In this document: piece by piece, positions 25,868 through 34,585 of the stretch
Layout: the number at the start of each line of letters is the position of its first letter
Numbering within the stretch: position 1 is the stretch's first letter
Origin: Anaerolineales bacterium
Lineage (GTDB): Bacteria > Chloroflexota > Anaerolineae > Anaerolineales > Villigracilaceae
NCBI GenBank assembly: GCA_030583905.1
Contig: CP129481.1
Location: 3,626,136 to 3,690,135 of the forward strand
Direction of reading: 5' to 3'
Length of the DNA stretch: 64,000 nt
Position numbers and translations under genes: made by a program
The notes under the pieces: model-generated
Told to the model about the DNA's origin: nothing
What the model saw: the letters and a program-made list of their open reading frames with translations, nothing else
The model's database searches: none

Positions 25868-25895
25868 GTAACCTCAATAAAGACGATGGATGATA

Positions 25896-25923
25896 GACCG
25901 CAGACCGTTAGTGATCTGCGGTC
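25896..25923. repeat. Hairpin between copA and the TauE/cupredoxin gene
   Basis: GACCGCAGA (25896-25904) with TCTGCGGTC (25915-25923). No T-run follows, so it is more likely an mRNA processing or stability element than a full terminator. Confidence 0.5.
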
Positions 25924-25931
25924 ATTATCGA

Positions 25932-28400
25932 CTATATCTTCAATTTGCGCAAACGCAGGCTGTTCGTCACCACGAAGACACTGCTGAACGCCATCGCGCC
26001 AGCCGCGAGCATCGGGTTCAAATATCCCAGCGCCGCGGCGGGGATCAACAGCACGTTATAAAAGAACGCCCAGAACAGGTTCTGCTTGATCGTCCGCAGT
26101 GTTTTGCGCGAGAGATTGATCGCGCGAGAGACGCCGCGCAGGTCGCCGCTCATCAACGTCACGGGCGCAGCAGCCATCGCCACATCCGTTCCCGTTCCGA
26201 TGGCAAGACCGACGTCCGCTTGTGCAAGCGCGGGCGCATCGTTCACGCCGTCACCAACCATCGCCACAACAGATGACGCAGCGGACGATTGAAGCTTTTT
26301 TACCTCAGACGACTTGCCTTCGGGTAGAACTTCCGCCAGCACCGTATCCACGCTGACCTGTTTCGCAATCGCCTCGGCGGTCTTTTGGTTGTCGCCCGTG
26401 ATCATCGCAACCTGCAAACCCATCTTGTGCAGATCGGCAATCGCATCCTGCGAACTATCTTTGATGGTGTCCGCAACCGCGATGACGCCAGCGGCTTCGT
26501 TATCGATCGCAACCAGCATGGCGGTCTTCGCTTCGGATTGCAGGCGCGAGACTTCGGACTCGAGACTCCCCAACTGGATGCCGCGCGCCTCGAACATCCT
26601 CTTGTTCCCAACCATGACGCTTCTGCCCTCGACCTCTGCCTGCACGCCATGCCCAGCCTCTGCCTTGAACCCGGCAGGATCCACCAATGTCAGCCCGCGA
26701 GTCGTTGCTTCCGCCCAAATCGCTTCCCCAAGCGGATGTTCACTTCCTTTTTCCACGGAGGCGGCGAAGCGCAGGAGTTCATCTGCGGTCAATCGTCCAC
26801 CGTCCACGTTCACTATGTCTGTAACGGCAGGCTGCCCTTTCGTGATCGTCCCGGTTTTATCCAAAACCACCACGTTGACCTTGCCCGCGCGTTCCAACGC
26901 TTCGCTACTGCGGAAGAGAATTCCCGCCTCCGCGCCTTTGCCCGTTCCAACCATGATAGCGGTCGGCGTGGCAAGACCCATCGCGCACGGACAGGCGATC
27001 ACCAGCACGGCGACCATGTTGATCAGCGCGCGGGTGAACGGGTCAATGTCCGCGTTGATGGCAAGCGGCGGACCGAAGAAATACCAGCCGATAAATGTCA
27101 GCAGGGCAATGACGATCACAACAGGCACGAACACCGAAGAGACCTGGTCCGCCAGTTTTTGGATCGGCGCCTTGCTTCCCTGCGCATCTTCCACAAGTTT
27201 GATAATTTGCGCCAGCGCGGTCTCGCGCCCGACCTTGGTGGCTTCGAATTTCAACATGCCGAGCTTGTTCAATGTCGCGCCAATGACCGTGTCCCCCTGT
27301 TTCTTCTCGACCGGGAGGGATTCACCTGTCAGCATGGATTCATCCACGGAACTGCGCCCTTCGACGACTACGCCATCCACGGGGATCTTCTCGCCCGGCT
27401 TGACGAGGACAATGTCACCGACGCGGACGTCATCTATGGAGACCTCAGCCTCCTCCCCGTCGCGGATGACGCGGGCGGTCTTGGCGCGCAGTCCCATCAG
27501 TTTCTTGATCGCTTCTGAAGTGCGTCCCTTGGCACGCGCCTCCAGGAATTTTCCGAGTTTGATGAGCGTGATGATGACTGCCGCCGTCTCGTAATAGACG
27601 TGCCCCATCAGCCAGCCGAACGTGATCGGCAGGGAATACAGGAATGCGGCAGAGGTGCCCATGGCGATCAACACGTCCATGTTCGCAGATCTGTTGCGGA
27701 TTGCTTTGAACGCACCGATGTAATACTGCCAACCCACATAAAATTGAACGGGGATGGCAAGCACCAACATCAGCCAGTTGAACCACGGCTGGGCATCGCG
27801 CATCCCGCCCATGGAATGTCCAGGGATGTAAACGAACTCAGGCAAAAGACCGAAGTCCTTACTCATGGACAGCAGGAAGAGCGGGACCGTGAAGATCAAA
27901 CCGATAATGAGCAGGCGTCGCTGTTCGTTGATCTCATGTTCGCGCGCCTTGGCTTCGGCATCTTCCGCCTCGCCGCCGAGTTCAACGGCTTCAAATCCAA
28001 TCGAAGAGACCGCACGGCGGAGTTCCGCCTGCGTGATGATGGTCGGGATGTACCTGACCCGCGCCTTTTCTGTGGTGAAACTGACTTGTGCTTCAAGAAC
28101 ACCTTCGAGTTTCGTCAGGGCGCTTTCGAGGCGGCGGGCATCGTTGTCATCGGACAAACGCTTGATGACAAGATCCGCTTCACCAGTCGCGACACCATAT
28201 CCGACGCGGTTGACGCGGGCGATGAAATCGGTCAGCCCGAGTTTGGCGGAGTCGAAATCCACTGTGGCGCGCTCGGAGGAAAGGTTCACCACTGCTGTCT
28301 GCACGCCGTCCAGTTTCTTGAGGTTGCGCTCGACGGTGGCGACGCAGTTGGCACAGGTCATGCCGGTGATGGGGAGAGTGAGTTGTTTGGTATCGGTCAT
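25932..28400 (-). CDS. copA: Cu(I)-exporting P1B-type ATPase
   Basis: 822 residues. The N-terminal HMA domain binds metal through GMTCANC (C16, C19). A second HMA-like domain follows (about 78-142), but its CxxC position reads DDNDARR, so it cannot bind copper this way. Then come the membrane domain with the ion-path motif ACPCAMGLATP (Cys470, Cys472), the actuator TGES, the phosphorylation site DKTGTITKG (near 510), HP in SEHPLGE, and the hinge GDGVNDAPALAQAD. The last helices hold the YN (FFYNVLLIP) and MxxSS (MAFSSVFVVTNSLRL) motifs of Cu(I) pumps. Confidence 0.96.
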   Translation of the reverse strand: MTDTKQLTLPITGMTCANCVATVERNLKKLDGVQTAVVNLSSERATVDFDSAKLGLTDFIARVNRVGYGVATGEADLVIKRLSDDNDARRLESALTKLEGVLEAQVSFTTEKARVRYIPTIITQAELRRAVSSIGFEAVELGGEAEDAEAKAREHEINEQRRLLIIGLIFTVPLFLLSMSKDFGLLPEFVYIPGHSMGGMRDAQPWFNWLMLVLAIPVQFYVGWQYYIGAFKAIRNRSANMDVLIAMGTSAAFLYSLPITFGWLMGHVYYETAAVIITLIKLGKFLEARAKGRTSEAIKKLMGLRAKTARVIRDGEEAEVSIDDVRVGDIVLVKPGEKIPVDGVVVEGRSSVDESMLTGESLPVEKKQGDTVIGATLNKLGMLKFEATKVGRETALAQIIKLVEDAQGSKAPIQKLADQVSSVFVPVVIVIALLTFIGWYFFGPPLAINADIDPFTRALINMVAVLVIACPCAMGLATPTAIMVGTGKGAEAGILFRSSEALERAGKVNVVVLDKTGTITKGQPAVTDIVNVDGGRLTADELLRFAASVEKGSEHPLGEAIWAEATTRGLTLVDPAGFKAEAGHGVQAEVEGRSVMVGNKRMFEARGIQLGSLESEVSRLQSEAKTAMLVAIDNEAAGVIAVADTIKDSSQDAIADLHKMGLQVAMITGDNQKTAEAIAKQVSVDTVLAEVLPEGKSSEVKKLQSSAASSVVAMVGDGVNDAPALAQADVGLAIGTGTDVAMAAAPVTLMSGDLRGVSRAINLSRKTLRTIKQNLFWAFFYNVLLIPAAALGYLNPMLAAGAMAFSSVFVVTNSLRLRKLKI

Positions 28401-28414
28401 TGACGTTCCTATAA

Positions 28415-28447
28415 AGATCTGACAGGTCTTGGAAATCTGTCAGATCT
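28415..28447. repeat. AGATCTGACAG palindrome between copZ and copA
   Basis: Perfect 11-bp inverted repeat (28415-28425 with 28437-28447). Related words (GATCTGTCAGGT) form the terminator at 58560. Could attenuate copA relative to copZ. Confidence 0.55.
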
Positions 28448-28452
28448 GAAAC

Positions 28453-28671
28453 TTACAGCGTGATCAGTCCTTCGGCGGGATAGTTGATCTCTGCCAGCAA
28501 CGCTTTGATGCTTTCTTCCGTGGCAGGCGCATCAAACGTGATCTCAACCTTCTTGGTCGCTTCATCTGCCTTCACGGATTGGACACCCTGTAATTCGCCC
28601 ACTTCCATTTCGATGGTATGGGTGCAGTGTCCGCAATGAATGGCGGGAACGGTATAGGTTACTGTGGTCAT
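28453..28671 (-). CDS. copZ: CopZ-like copper chaperone
   Basis: 72-residue HMA domain. The metal loop reads AIHCGHC rather than the usual MTCxxC, giving two Cys plus flanking His, an arrangement seen in some copper and zinc chaperones. AAGGAG lies about 10 nt before the ATG at 28671. It sits between csoR and copA in the copper operon. Confidence 0.88.
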   Translation of the reverse strand: MTTVTYTVPAIHCGHCTHTIEMEVGELQGVQSVKADEATKKVEITFDAPATEESIKALLAEINYPAEGLITL

Positions 28672-28755
28672 GATCTGTTTCTCCTTGGAATTATTTTTAT
28701 ATTCATCAGTGGTTTTGACATCGTACCTGCAGTTGTCCAACCACCAATTTTCAAA

Positions 28756-29025
28756 TTAAACCTTTGTCGACATCTCGAACACTTCGGTGATCTCTTTCAG
28801 CACACGTTCGCGTTCTTTCCTGTCATTGCCTTGAATGGCGGTGATGACACAGGAATTCAGGTGATCTTCCAGAATCCGCGAACTGACCTTGTTCAGAGCC
28901 GCTTCGATCGCCTGTATCTGGCGGATGACGTCGATGCAGTAGGCGTCCTCCTCCACCATGCGGATGACGCCGCGCAGGTGTCCTTCCACTGTCTTCAATC
29001 TTCGGATCGTATTGTCGTTTTCCAT
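28756..29025 (-). CDS. csoR: CsoR-family copper-sensing repressor
   Basis: 89-residue all-helical DUF156 repressor. The Cu(I) ligand set is complete: Cys30 in DAYCIDV, then His55 and Cys59 in DHLNSC, matching the C-H-C triad of Mycobacterium CsoR. The ATG at 29025 is downstream of a promoter whose start overlaps a CsoR-type operator (29067-29090). Copper binding would release DNA and switch on csoR-copZ-copA. Confidence 0.94.
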   Translation of the reverse strand: MENDNTIRRLKTVEGHLRGVIRMVEEDAYCIDVIRQIQAIEAALNKVSSRILEDHLNSCVITAIQGNDRKERERVLKEITEVFEMSTKV

Positions 29026-29066
29026 AAGTTCCTCATTATCTTGGATACGGCTCTCATGATGTTTCT

Positions 29067-29090
29067 TACCCCCCCCCAGGGGGATGGGTA
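29067..29090 (-). promoter_or_regulatory. CsoR operator
   Basis: A 24-bp near-perfect palindrome: TACCC at 29067, a C-run to 29077, an AGGGGG core and GGGTA ending at 29090. Only the second pair in from each end block breaks the symmetry. G/C-tract palindromes with TACCC/GGGTA ends are the known CsoR site type. It overlaps the predicted transcription start. Confidence 0.85.
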
Positions 29091-29095
29091 TGCCA

Positions 29096-29125
29096 AATAT
29101 ACAACGATCCACATAATCACGTCAA
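29096..29125 (-). promoter_or_regulatory. Promoter of the copper operon
   Basis: Minus strand TTGACG (29120-29125), an 18-bp spacer and TATATT (29096-29101). The +1 falls near 29089, within the operator. Confidence 0.7.
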
Positions 29126-29163
29126 GTGGATGAATGTCACTGCAAATCGGGTAAAATAGCCCG

Positions 29164-29778
29164 ATGCAACGCACAATCCTAATCATGGTTTTGCTCCTGC
29201 TTCTGCTCACAGGATGCGCCCAAAACCAAAACTCCCAAACCGAGCAGATCAACCGTGCTGTGGCGGCAACCCTGACGGCGCTTCCCGCGCCGACGGAAAT
29301 GGCACAGCCGACGCCTCCCCCACCTCCCACCCCGTTCAGCCTGGCAGGTTTGTTCTGCGAATACCAATTCTGCATCGGACATCCTGTGGATATCGCCTTC
29401 TTTGACGTAAGCGCACAGCAGAACCCCGCCGCGCCCAGCACCTACAGCCAGGGTTTGATCGCCGCATTCAACGCCAATCTCTTCATGCAGTTGATCTGGC
29501 AGTTCGCCCCCGGCACAGCCGACCCGAAATTCATCATGGATACCATCATCAACGACGGACTCGATACCCGCGAAGGACAAATGGAAGTCATGTTGATCCG
29601 CAACATGAACGTGGTGTACATCAACATCGCATCCACCGCCACGCCGGTCCTGCCGTACGGCGGTGTCGGTGCATGGATCTGCGGCGACCGCGTCTTTGCA
29701 TGGAAAGGCTACACGCCCCTGGCTGAAAATGCGCGCCCATTGTTCGACGAAGCCCTGTCACGCTTTGCCTGCGAATAG
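29164..29778 (+). CDS. Lipoprotein of unknown function
   Basis: 204 residues. Signal peptide with lipobox LTGC (Cys18), then a flexible Gln/Pro/Thr-rich spacer up to about residue 58 and a globular domain. Two Cys in FCEYQFCIGHP (about 64-74) and two later ones could form disulfides. A TAAAAT box ends 6 nt before the ATG and no Shine-Dalgarno is present, so the mRNA may be leaderless. It diverges from the copper operon, but no metal motif is apparent. Confidence 0.8.
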   Translation: MQRTILIMVLLLLLLTGCAQNQNSQTEQINRAVAATLTALPAPTEMAQPTPPPPPTPFSLAGLFCEYQFCIGHPVDIAFFDVSAQQNPAAPSTYSQGLIAAFNANLFMQLIWQFAPGTADPKFIMDTIINDGLDTREGQMEVMLIRNMNVVYINIASTATPVLPYGGVGAWICGDRVFAWKGYTPLAENARPLFDEALSRFACE

Positions 29779-29797
29779 TCATTTCGATCTCAAAGAG

Positions 29798-29828
29798 AAA
29801 CGGCTGGTCAGTGACCAGCCGTTTTTTT
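29798..29828. terminator. Terminator between convergent genes
   Basis: AAACGGCTGGTCA (29798-29810) pairs with TGACCAGCCGTTT (29812-29824), followed by a T-run. The T-run reaches into the stop codon of the minus-strand MBL gene. Confidence 0.85.
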
Positions 29829-30513
29829 ATCGTTTGAAATTCTCGATCTCCCGCCGCATCACATCAACGGGAAAATCCCCGCCATGCGCGGGATGTACGC
29901 GCTTGATCCCCATCGGCAGTATCTTTCGCCAACTCTCCACCACCATGCGAATATCATCCGCAAGGATCGGCAGCCCCGGCGTCCGGCGCAGATACCAATC
30001 ATTCATCGCCATATCACCGACAAACGCATCGCCCGAATCCAAAAGGATGCTGACATGCCCCATCGAATGCCCCGGCGTGTAAACCACTTTTCCGGGGATC
30101 CCGTATTTTTGCAACGACATCCCCTCGTCGTCAAGCGTCACATCCACTTTCACTTTTGGAAGTTTCGGATTCAACAACAGTCTCGCAGATGCGGACATTA
30201 TCTTCCCCCAGGCATTTACTCCATTTGGAAATGGCGGCTCGCCCGTCTCGACCATGAACTGATCCTGTCCATGAATCGCGACCTTCGCCCCGGTCAATTT
30301 CTGGATGTCGCTCAGACAGGTGATGTGATCCCAGTGACCATGCGTCAGCAGGATCAAGGCGATTTCCTGCGGATCAACTCCGAGGTCCCGCAGGCGGCGC
30401 TTAAAGGATGGGAATCCGCCCTGCGCACCGCCATCGATCAAGACGGTCTGAGAGCCGCGCAGGAGATAGCAGTTGTCAATGCCGACCGGGATGCGATGAA
30501 AGGAAAATGTCAT
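29827..30513 (-). CDS. MBL-fold metallo-hydrolase (glyoxalase II-like)
   Basis: 228 residues. Zinc ligands are visible in LTHGHWDHITC (HxHxDH), PGHSMGHVSI, the Asp of FVGDMAMND and a C-terminal His in VHPAHGGDFP. The ATG overlaps the galE stop by 4 bp (ATGA), so it is translationally coupled to galE. Substrate unknown. Confidence 0.85.
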   Translation of the reverse strand: MTFSFHRIPVGIDNCYLLRGSQTVLIDGGAQGGFPSFKRRLRDLGVDPQEIALILLTHGHWDHITCLSDIQKLTGAKVAIHGQDQFMVETGEPPFPNGVNAWGKIMSASARLLLNPKLPKVKVDVTLDDEGMSLQKYGIPGKVVYTPGHSMGHVSILLDSGDAFVGDMAMNDWYLRRTPGLPILADDIRMVVESWRKILPMGIKRVHPAHGGDFPVDVMRREIENFKR

Positions 30514-31487
30514 TTTTCATATCCGTGCGGATGGGACATGTGCCACTCCCATGCGCTGGAGAGAATATCGTGCAGATTTGTGAATTGCGGATTCCAACCC
30601 AATTCGCTTTTGATCCTGTCCGGTGACGCCACCAACCGTGCCGAGTCGCCGGGGCGGCGAGGCGCTTCGATGGCAGGAATGGCATGACCCGTCACTTTGC
30701 GCGCGGCTTCAATCACTTCGCGCACGGAAAAGCCGTTCCCGCTTCCGACATTGTACGTCATCTTTTGGCGCTTTTCCAATGCGTCCAATGCCAGAATATG
30801 CGCCGAGACCAGATCTGCAATATGAATGTAATCGCGGATGCACGTTCCATCCGGCGTGGGATAATCTGTGCCGAAAATAGTGGCGGATTCCGCCTGACCC
30901 AGTGCGATCTGCAACACACGCGGAATAAGATGCGACTCAGGCTGGTGCGCTTCGCCGCGTCCCGGTAACGCGCCGCAGGCGTTGAAATACCGCAACACGG
31001 CAAAATGCAGCCCATAAATTTCGCAATACCAGTTGAGCGCCTGCTCGGTCATCAATTTGGTGTGACCATAGACATTGGTCGGTCCGAGCGGAGATTCTTC
31101 TGTAAGCGGCTCCTCGCTGGACCGATAGACCGCAGCTGTGGAGGAAAAGACGAGCTTCTTCACCCCAGCCTTCACCGCTGTTTCCATCAATTGCAGGGAG
31201 TTGGTAAAGTTGTTGCGGAAGAATTTACCGGGGTCTTTCATACTCTCGCCTGCTTCGATAAAAGCGGCAAAGTGCATGATGGCGTCATATTTTTTGGATG
31301 TCAGCGCCTCGGCGAGTGCGTGGCTGTCATCCAAAGATGCGTGGATGAACTCCGCATCTTTCGGGACCGCAGCACGGTGACCGGTGACCAGAGAGTCGTA
31401 CACGGTGACGGAGTGCCCCGCGTTGAGCAATGCTTCTGCTGTGGCGGAACCAATATACCCTGCGCCGCCTGTGACAAAGATATTCAT
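30510..31487 (-). CDS. galE: UDP-glucose 4-epimerase
   Basis: 325-residue extended short-chain dehydrogenase. NAD site VTGGAGYIGS at the N-terminus; catalytic Ser in FSSTAAVY and YGHTK (YxxxK) at about 115-145; NACGALPGRGEAH and the late DGTCIRDYIHIADLVSAH typical of GalE. The start at 31487 has AGGAGC upstream. Own TATAAT box near 31515-31520. Interconverts UDP-glucose and UDP-galactose for surface polysaccharide or glycolipid. Confidence 0.93.
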   Translation of the reverse strand: MNIFVTGGAGYIGSATAEALLNAGHSVTVYDSLVTGHRAAVPKDAEFIHASLDDSHALAEALTSKKYDAIMHFAAFIEAGESMKDPGKFFRNNFTNSLQLMETAVKAGVKKLVFSSTAAVYRSSEEPLTEESPLGPTNVYGHTKLMTEQALNWYCEIYGLHFAVLRYFNACGALPGRGEAHQPESHLIPRVLQIALGQAESATIFGTDYPTPDGTCIRDYIHIADLVSAHILALDALEKRQKMTYNVGSGNGFSVREVIEAARKVTGHAIPAIEAPRRPGDSARLVASPDRIKSELGWNPQFTNLHDILSSAWEWHMSHPHGYEK

Positions 31488-31522
31488 ACCTGCTCCTGGG
31501 AGAGATTGTCCCGAATTATATC

Positions 31523-32419
31523 TTATTGCTCCGCAGGTTCTGTCTGCCATGCCTGAACATACCACCGCAGGTATTCGTCCACGTGATCGCGCCAATAGGT
31601 TTCCGAGTGATCACCCGCATAAAGATGATATTCATGGAGATAGTTATTCCGCACCAGCATTTGCTCGAACAGGGTGATGCTGGGAAGTTCGCGGTCGGTG
31701 TCGCCCACATCCAACCAGAGACGGGGACGCACATCAGCGGGCATATTCCCGAGCACCCGTTCCATGGCGGGCGCATTGGCATTGAAGATGGCTGGGGAAT
31801 GCAAACCGATCGTCCCGAACAGTTCAGGGAATTCAAAACCGAGTTTCACCGCCCAGCCCCCACCGCGCGAGAGTCCGCCCAGGGCACGATACTCCCGGTC
31901 TGCAATCGTGCGGTAGTTCTTGTCCATGTGCGGAATGATGTCAAGGATCAGGCGGTCACCGAAACCGACGCCCGGTTGTGCATACCAGTAACGGTCGTCG
32001 GGGAAGACCATGATGAAGGGACGGCTCTCGCCGGAATGAATGAGCTGGTCCGCGATCTGCGGCGCGGCGAGACGCACCCATTGATCCTGGTTATACGTCT
32101 GTCCGTGAAGCAGATAGAGCACGGGGTAGCGCAGGTCGGTCATTTCGGAGTAGCATGGCGGGAGGTAAATCAGAAATTCCTGCGGCGGGTTGGTGTATGA
32201 AATGACGTCCTGCTGGATCGTGCCGGGTTGGGTGAGGCAGGTCAAGGGTGTGGCAGTGGCTGTCGGCGGGACAGGACTTGGGGTGTGTGTGACCGTTGCG
32301 GTGGGAGGAGGGGAGGTCACGGTTGGGGTTGGGATCGGTTCATTTGAGGGGGAACAGGCTAAAATAAAAAAAAGAAGCGAAAAAAAGGTCAGAAACAAAA
32401 CTGCTTGACGGGTACTCAT
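31523..32419 (-). CDS. Secreted esterase-like lipoprotein (alpha/beta hydrolase)
   Basis: About 298 residues. Signal peptide with lipobox FILAC, a long Thr/Pro-rich spacer (about residues 27-60), then a putative-esterase domain (esterase D/Fes type). It has YPVLYLLHGQT, nucleophile elbow GLSRGG, an Asp in DVGDTDRE and His in GDHSETYWRDH. The ATG at 32419 is preferred because a TATAAT box ends 6 nt before it; an ATG at 32428 lies inside that box. Membrane-anchored outside the cytoplasm; substrate unknown. Confidence 0.85.
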   Translation of the reverse strand: MSTRQAVLFLTFFSLLFFILACSPSNEPIPTPTVTSPPPTATVTHTPSPVPPTATATPLTCLTQPGTIQQDVISYTNPPQEFLIYLPPCYSEMTDLRYPVLYLLHGQTYNQDQWVRLAAPQIADQLIHSGESRPFIMVFPDDRYWYAQPGVGFGDRLILDIIPHMDKNYRTIADREYRALGGLSRGGGWAVKLGFEFPELFGTIGLHSPAIFNANAPAMERVLGNMPADVRPRLWLDVGDTDRELPSITLFEQMLVRNNYLHEYHLYAGDHSETYWRDHVDEYLRWYVQAWQTEPAEQ

Positions 32420-32434
32420 CCTTCGCATTATACT
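32405..32434. promoter_or_regulatory. Overlapping divergent promoters (tRNA-Pro and esterase)
   Basis: Plus strand: TTGACG (32405-32410), 18 bp, TATACT (32429-32434), driving tRNA-Pro. Minus strand: TATAAT as the complement of 32426-32431, driving the esterase. The two -10 boxes share three base pairs, so only one polymerase can bind at a time. Confidence 0.65.
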
Positions 32435-32453
32435 CGGCAGGCTTGAATGTCAT

Positions 32454-32528
32454 CGGGGCGTGGCGCAGTCCGGCTAGCGCGCTTGCTTTGGGAGCAAGAG
32501 GTCGTAGGTTCGAATCCTATCGCCCCGA
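32454..32528 (+). tRNA. tRNA-Pro (anticodon TGG)
   Basis: Cloverleaf with acceptor CGGGGCG (32454-32460) and CGCCCCG (32521-32527), anticodon arm CTTGC-TTTGGGA-GCAAG and T-loop GGTTCGAATCC. CCA is not encoded. Confidence 0.96.
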
Positions 32529-32545
32529 CAATATCAGAGGCACGG

Positions 32546-32568
32546 AGGCGGCTCTTCGCGCCTTTTTT
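32546..32568 (+). terminator. Terminator after tRNA-Pro
   Basis: Short stem AGGCG/CGCCT with an 8-nt loop and six T residues. Confidence 0.6.
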
Positions 32569-32607
32569 CTTTAACAGGATGTGTTAAAATTGTTACAGAG
32601 GTCATTT

Positions 32608-32910
32608 ATGGCAAACAAGTTTGATGGTGTCATCGAAGCAGTCCGTTATAAAAATGGACAGATCAGCATGGTGCGCGCATTCGAGCGGCGCGGAGCGGCG
32701 TTTTCCGATTGGGTTTTGCTTGACCGAAAATCACTTTTGGAACGCCTGCAAAAAGGCAGACAGTTTGTGACTGGCTCGCGAAAAGAATTGCTGGCAGGTA
32801 CATTCGAGGTCGGCAAACCCGTTAAACTGGTCAAACAGGACGAGCGCGAGTGGATCGCAACCCGCGAGAACGCGGAACGCGACGAACTTGAGCAGGTGCC
32901 GCACTTCTAA
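32608..32910 (+). CDS. Small conserved hypothetical protein
   Basis: 100-residue soluble, basic protein. It has a compact beta-rich look (KFDGVIEAVRYKNGQISMVRAFERRGAAFSDWVLLDRKSLLERLQKGRQFVTG) and no Cys or membrane segment. AGAGGTC lies before the ATG at 32608, and a TTAAAAT box lies about 20 nt upstream. The next gene starts 12 bp later, so they are probably cotranscribed. Not recognised. Confidence 0.6.
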   Translation: MANKFDGVIEAVRYKNGQISMVRAFERRGAAFSDWVLLDRKSLLERLQKGRQFVTGSRKELLAGTFEVGKPVKLVKQDEREWIATRENAERDELEQVPHF

Positions 32911-32922
32911 CCGTACATCGCC

Positions 32923-33846
32923 ATGAGAATCATTGACAAAACCCCCTTCCAGGATGGAAACGGAAATATCGGCTTGATCCAGCGTGTGCAAGGTACGCTG
33001 AAATATGGCTTGAACTGGTATCCCGAACTGGAGGCACAGAAGAAGGTCATCCCGCTGTTGGACCGCGTGTTGGATAAGGGCTTTGTGCTGATTCGCAATT
33101 TCACCCTGCCATATAGCGAGATCGTGCTTCCCGTCATCCTGATCGGTCCGGGGAGTATTTCCATCATTGCCGTGACGCCGGTTAAGGGGCAATTTGAAGC
33201 CAAGGGTATCGACTGGAATAATGTCAACAGCGACGGCACAACCACTCCAGCCCGCCGAAATTTGATCGATTTGGTCACCAAGCTGGCGCGCGCGTTCCAG
33301 AAATATCTGGAGCGGAAAAAGATCCGTCTGCCGGTGCAAATCGATTCCGTCATCATTTGCAGCGACCCGGGTGCGCAGGTGGAAGCCATGCGTCCAATGG
33401 CGCGTGTGGTCCGCAGTGACGCCATCAAGCAGTTTGCCAACTCGCTTTTGCAGGCGCGTCCCATGATGCGAAATGACACCGTCTATGCGCTTGCGGATCG
33501 GATCATTGACCCTGAGTACAGCACATCCGATGAAGGCATGTACATCACCGATGAATCCGGGGCTGCATCCTTGCGCGCACAATCCATTTTCAATGCCGGC
33601 GAATCGGATGAGTTCGATCCCAACGACCTGGGGATCTTTCGAGATGCCGCCGCAAATACTGATACCATCCCGCCTCACCTTCAAGAACCGAATCCCGCCC
33701 GCCCACGCCCCAAACAGGTTCCGGCAAAAAAACGAATCCTCGGCATGACCACCACCCAGCTCATCATGCTGGCAGGCATGCTTATTGTGGAATGCTGCGT
33801 CCTGATCGGCGCCGTCGCCGTATACTTCCTTTTCATGACATCATAA
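32923..33846 (+). CDS. C-terminally membrane-anchored protein, possibly NERD-like
   Basis: 307 residues. The first 190 form a soluble domain (GFVLIRNFTLPYSEIVLPVILIGPGSISIIAVTPVKGQFEAKGIDW) whose strand order and Val-Lys-Gly site weakly recall nuclease-related NERD domains. A disordered Pro/Asp-rich stretch (about 220-270) and one span near the C-terminus (about 280-303) follow. The family call is tentative; catalytic residues are not certain. Confidence 0.5.
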   Translation: MRIIDKTPFQDGNGNIGLIQRVQGTLKYGLNWYPELEAQKKVIPLLDRVLDKGFVLIRNFTLPYSEIVLPVILIGPGSISIIAVTPVKGQFEAKGIDWNNVNSDGTTTPARRNLIDLVTKLARAFQKYLERKKIRLPVQIDSVIICSDPGAQVEAMRPMARVVRSDAIKQFANSLLQARPMMRNDTVYALADRIIDPEYSTSDEGMYITDESGAASLRAQSIFNAGESDEFDPNDLGIFRDAAANTDTIPPHLQEPNPARPRPKQVPAKKRILGMTTTQLIMLAGMLIVECCVLIGAVAVYFLFMTS

Positions 33847-33853
33847 ACTCAAA

Positions 33854-34585
33854 TTGAAAACACCTTTTCTATCCATTGTCATCCCGGCGCATAATGAAGA
33901 GGACCGCCTGCCCAACACGCTTGAAAAGATCTACAAGTTCCTCGAAACACAAGATTTTTTATATGAAGTCATCATCGTAGAGAACGGAAGTTCCGACCAC
34001 ACGCTTGAACTTGCACAGGAATTCGCTCAAAGCCGACCAACTCTGCGCGTCCTTCAGGAACAGAAGCGCGGAAAGGGAAACGCTGTCAAGCGCGGCATGT
34101 TGGAAGCGCACGGCGACTACCGCTTCATCTGCGACGCCGACCTGTCCATGCCAATCGAAGAATTACTAAAGTTCATCCCCCCTGCCCTCCAACAATTCGA
34201 TATCGCCATCGCCTCCCGCGAAGCTCCCGGCGCAGTCCGGTATAACGAACCCCCCTACCGCCACATCGGCGGACGCGCAGTCAACTTCATCATCCAATTG
34301 CTCATCCTGCCGGGCTTGAACGACACGCAATGCGGCTTCAAATGCTTTCGCGCAGACATCGCCGAAGCGATCTTCCGTCAACAAACGCTTGCAGGCTGGT
34401 CTTTCGACATCGAAATCCTCTATCTTGCGCGCCGCAAAAAATTCATCATCAACGAAATCCCCATCCACTGGTACTTCGACGCCGACAGCAAGGTCAGCGC
34501 CGTGCGCGACGCCGTCCGCATGATCAGCGACATCTTCCGCATCCATCTCAACGCCATCCGCGGCAGGTATGATCTCACCTCCTGA
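33854..34585 (+). CDS. Family 2 glycosyltransferase (dolichyl-phosphate mannose synthase-like)
   Basis: 243 residues with a TTG start; no ATG is available in frame between the preceding stop and the conserved N-terminus. GT-A fold motifs: LSIVIPAHNEEDRLPNTLEKI, VENGSSDHT, the DxD-like ICDADLSMP, then GFKCFRAD and W-SFDIEILYLARRKKFIINEIPIHWY typical of polyprenyl-phosphate glycosyltransferases. No C-terminal membrane domain is present. It overlaps rnhB by 17 bp. Confidence 0.88.
   Translation: MKTPFLSIVIPAHNEEDRLPNTLEKIYKFLETQDFLYEVIIVENGSSDHTLELAQEFAQSRPTLRVLQEQKRGKGNAVKRGMLEAHGDYRFICDADLSMPIEELLKFIPPALQQFDIAIASREAPGAVRYNEPPYRHIGGRAVNFIIQLLILPGLNDTQCGFKCFRADIAEAIFRQQTLAGWSFDIEILYLARRKKFIINEIPIHWYFDADSKVSAVRDAVRMISDIFRIHLNAIRGRYDLTS

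Noticed and set aside
26314..27594. 426-codon open frame on the plus strand
   Set aside because: Fully antisense to copA, whose motifs are all intact; high-GC third-position bias explains the open frame.
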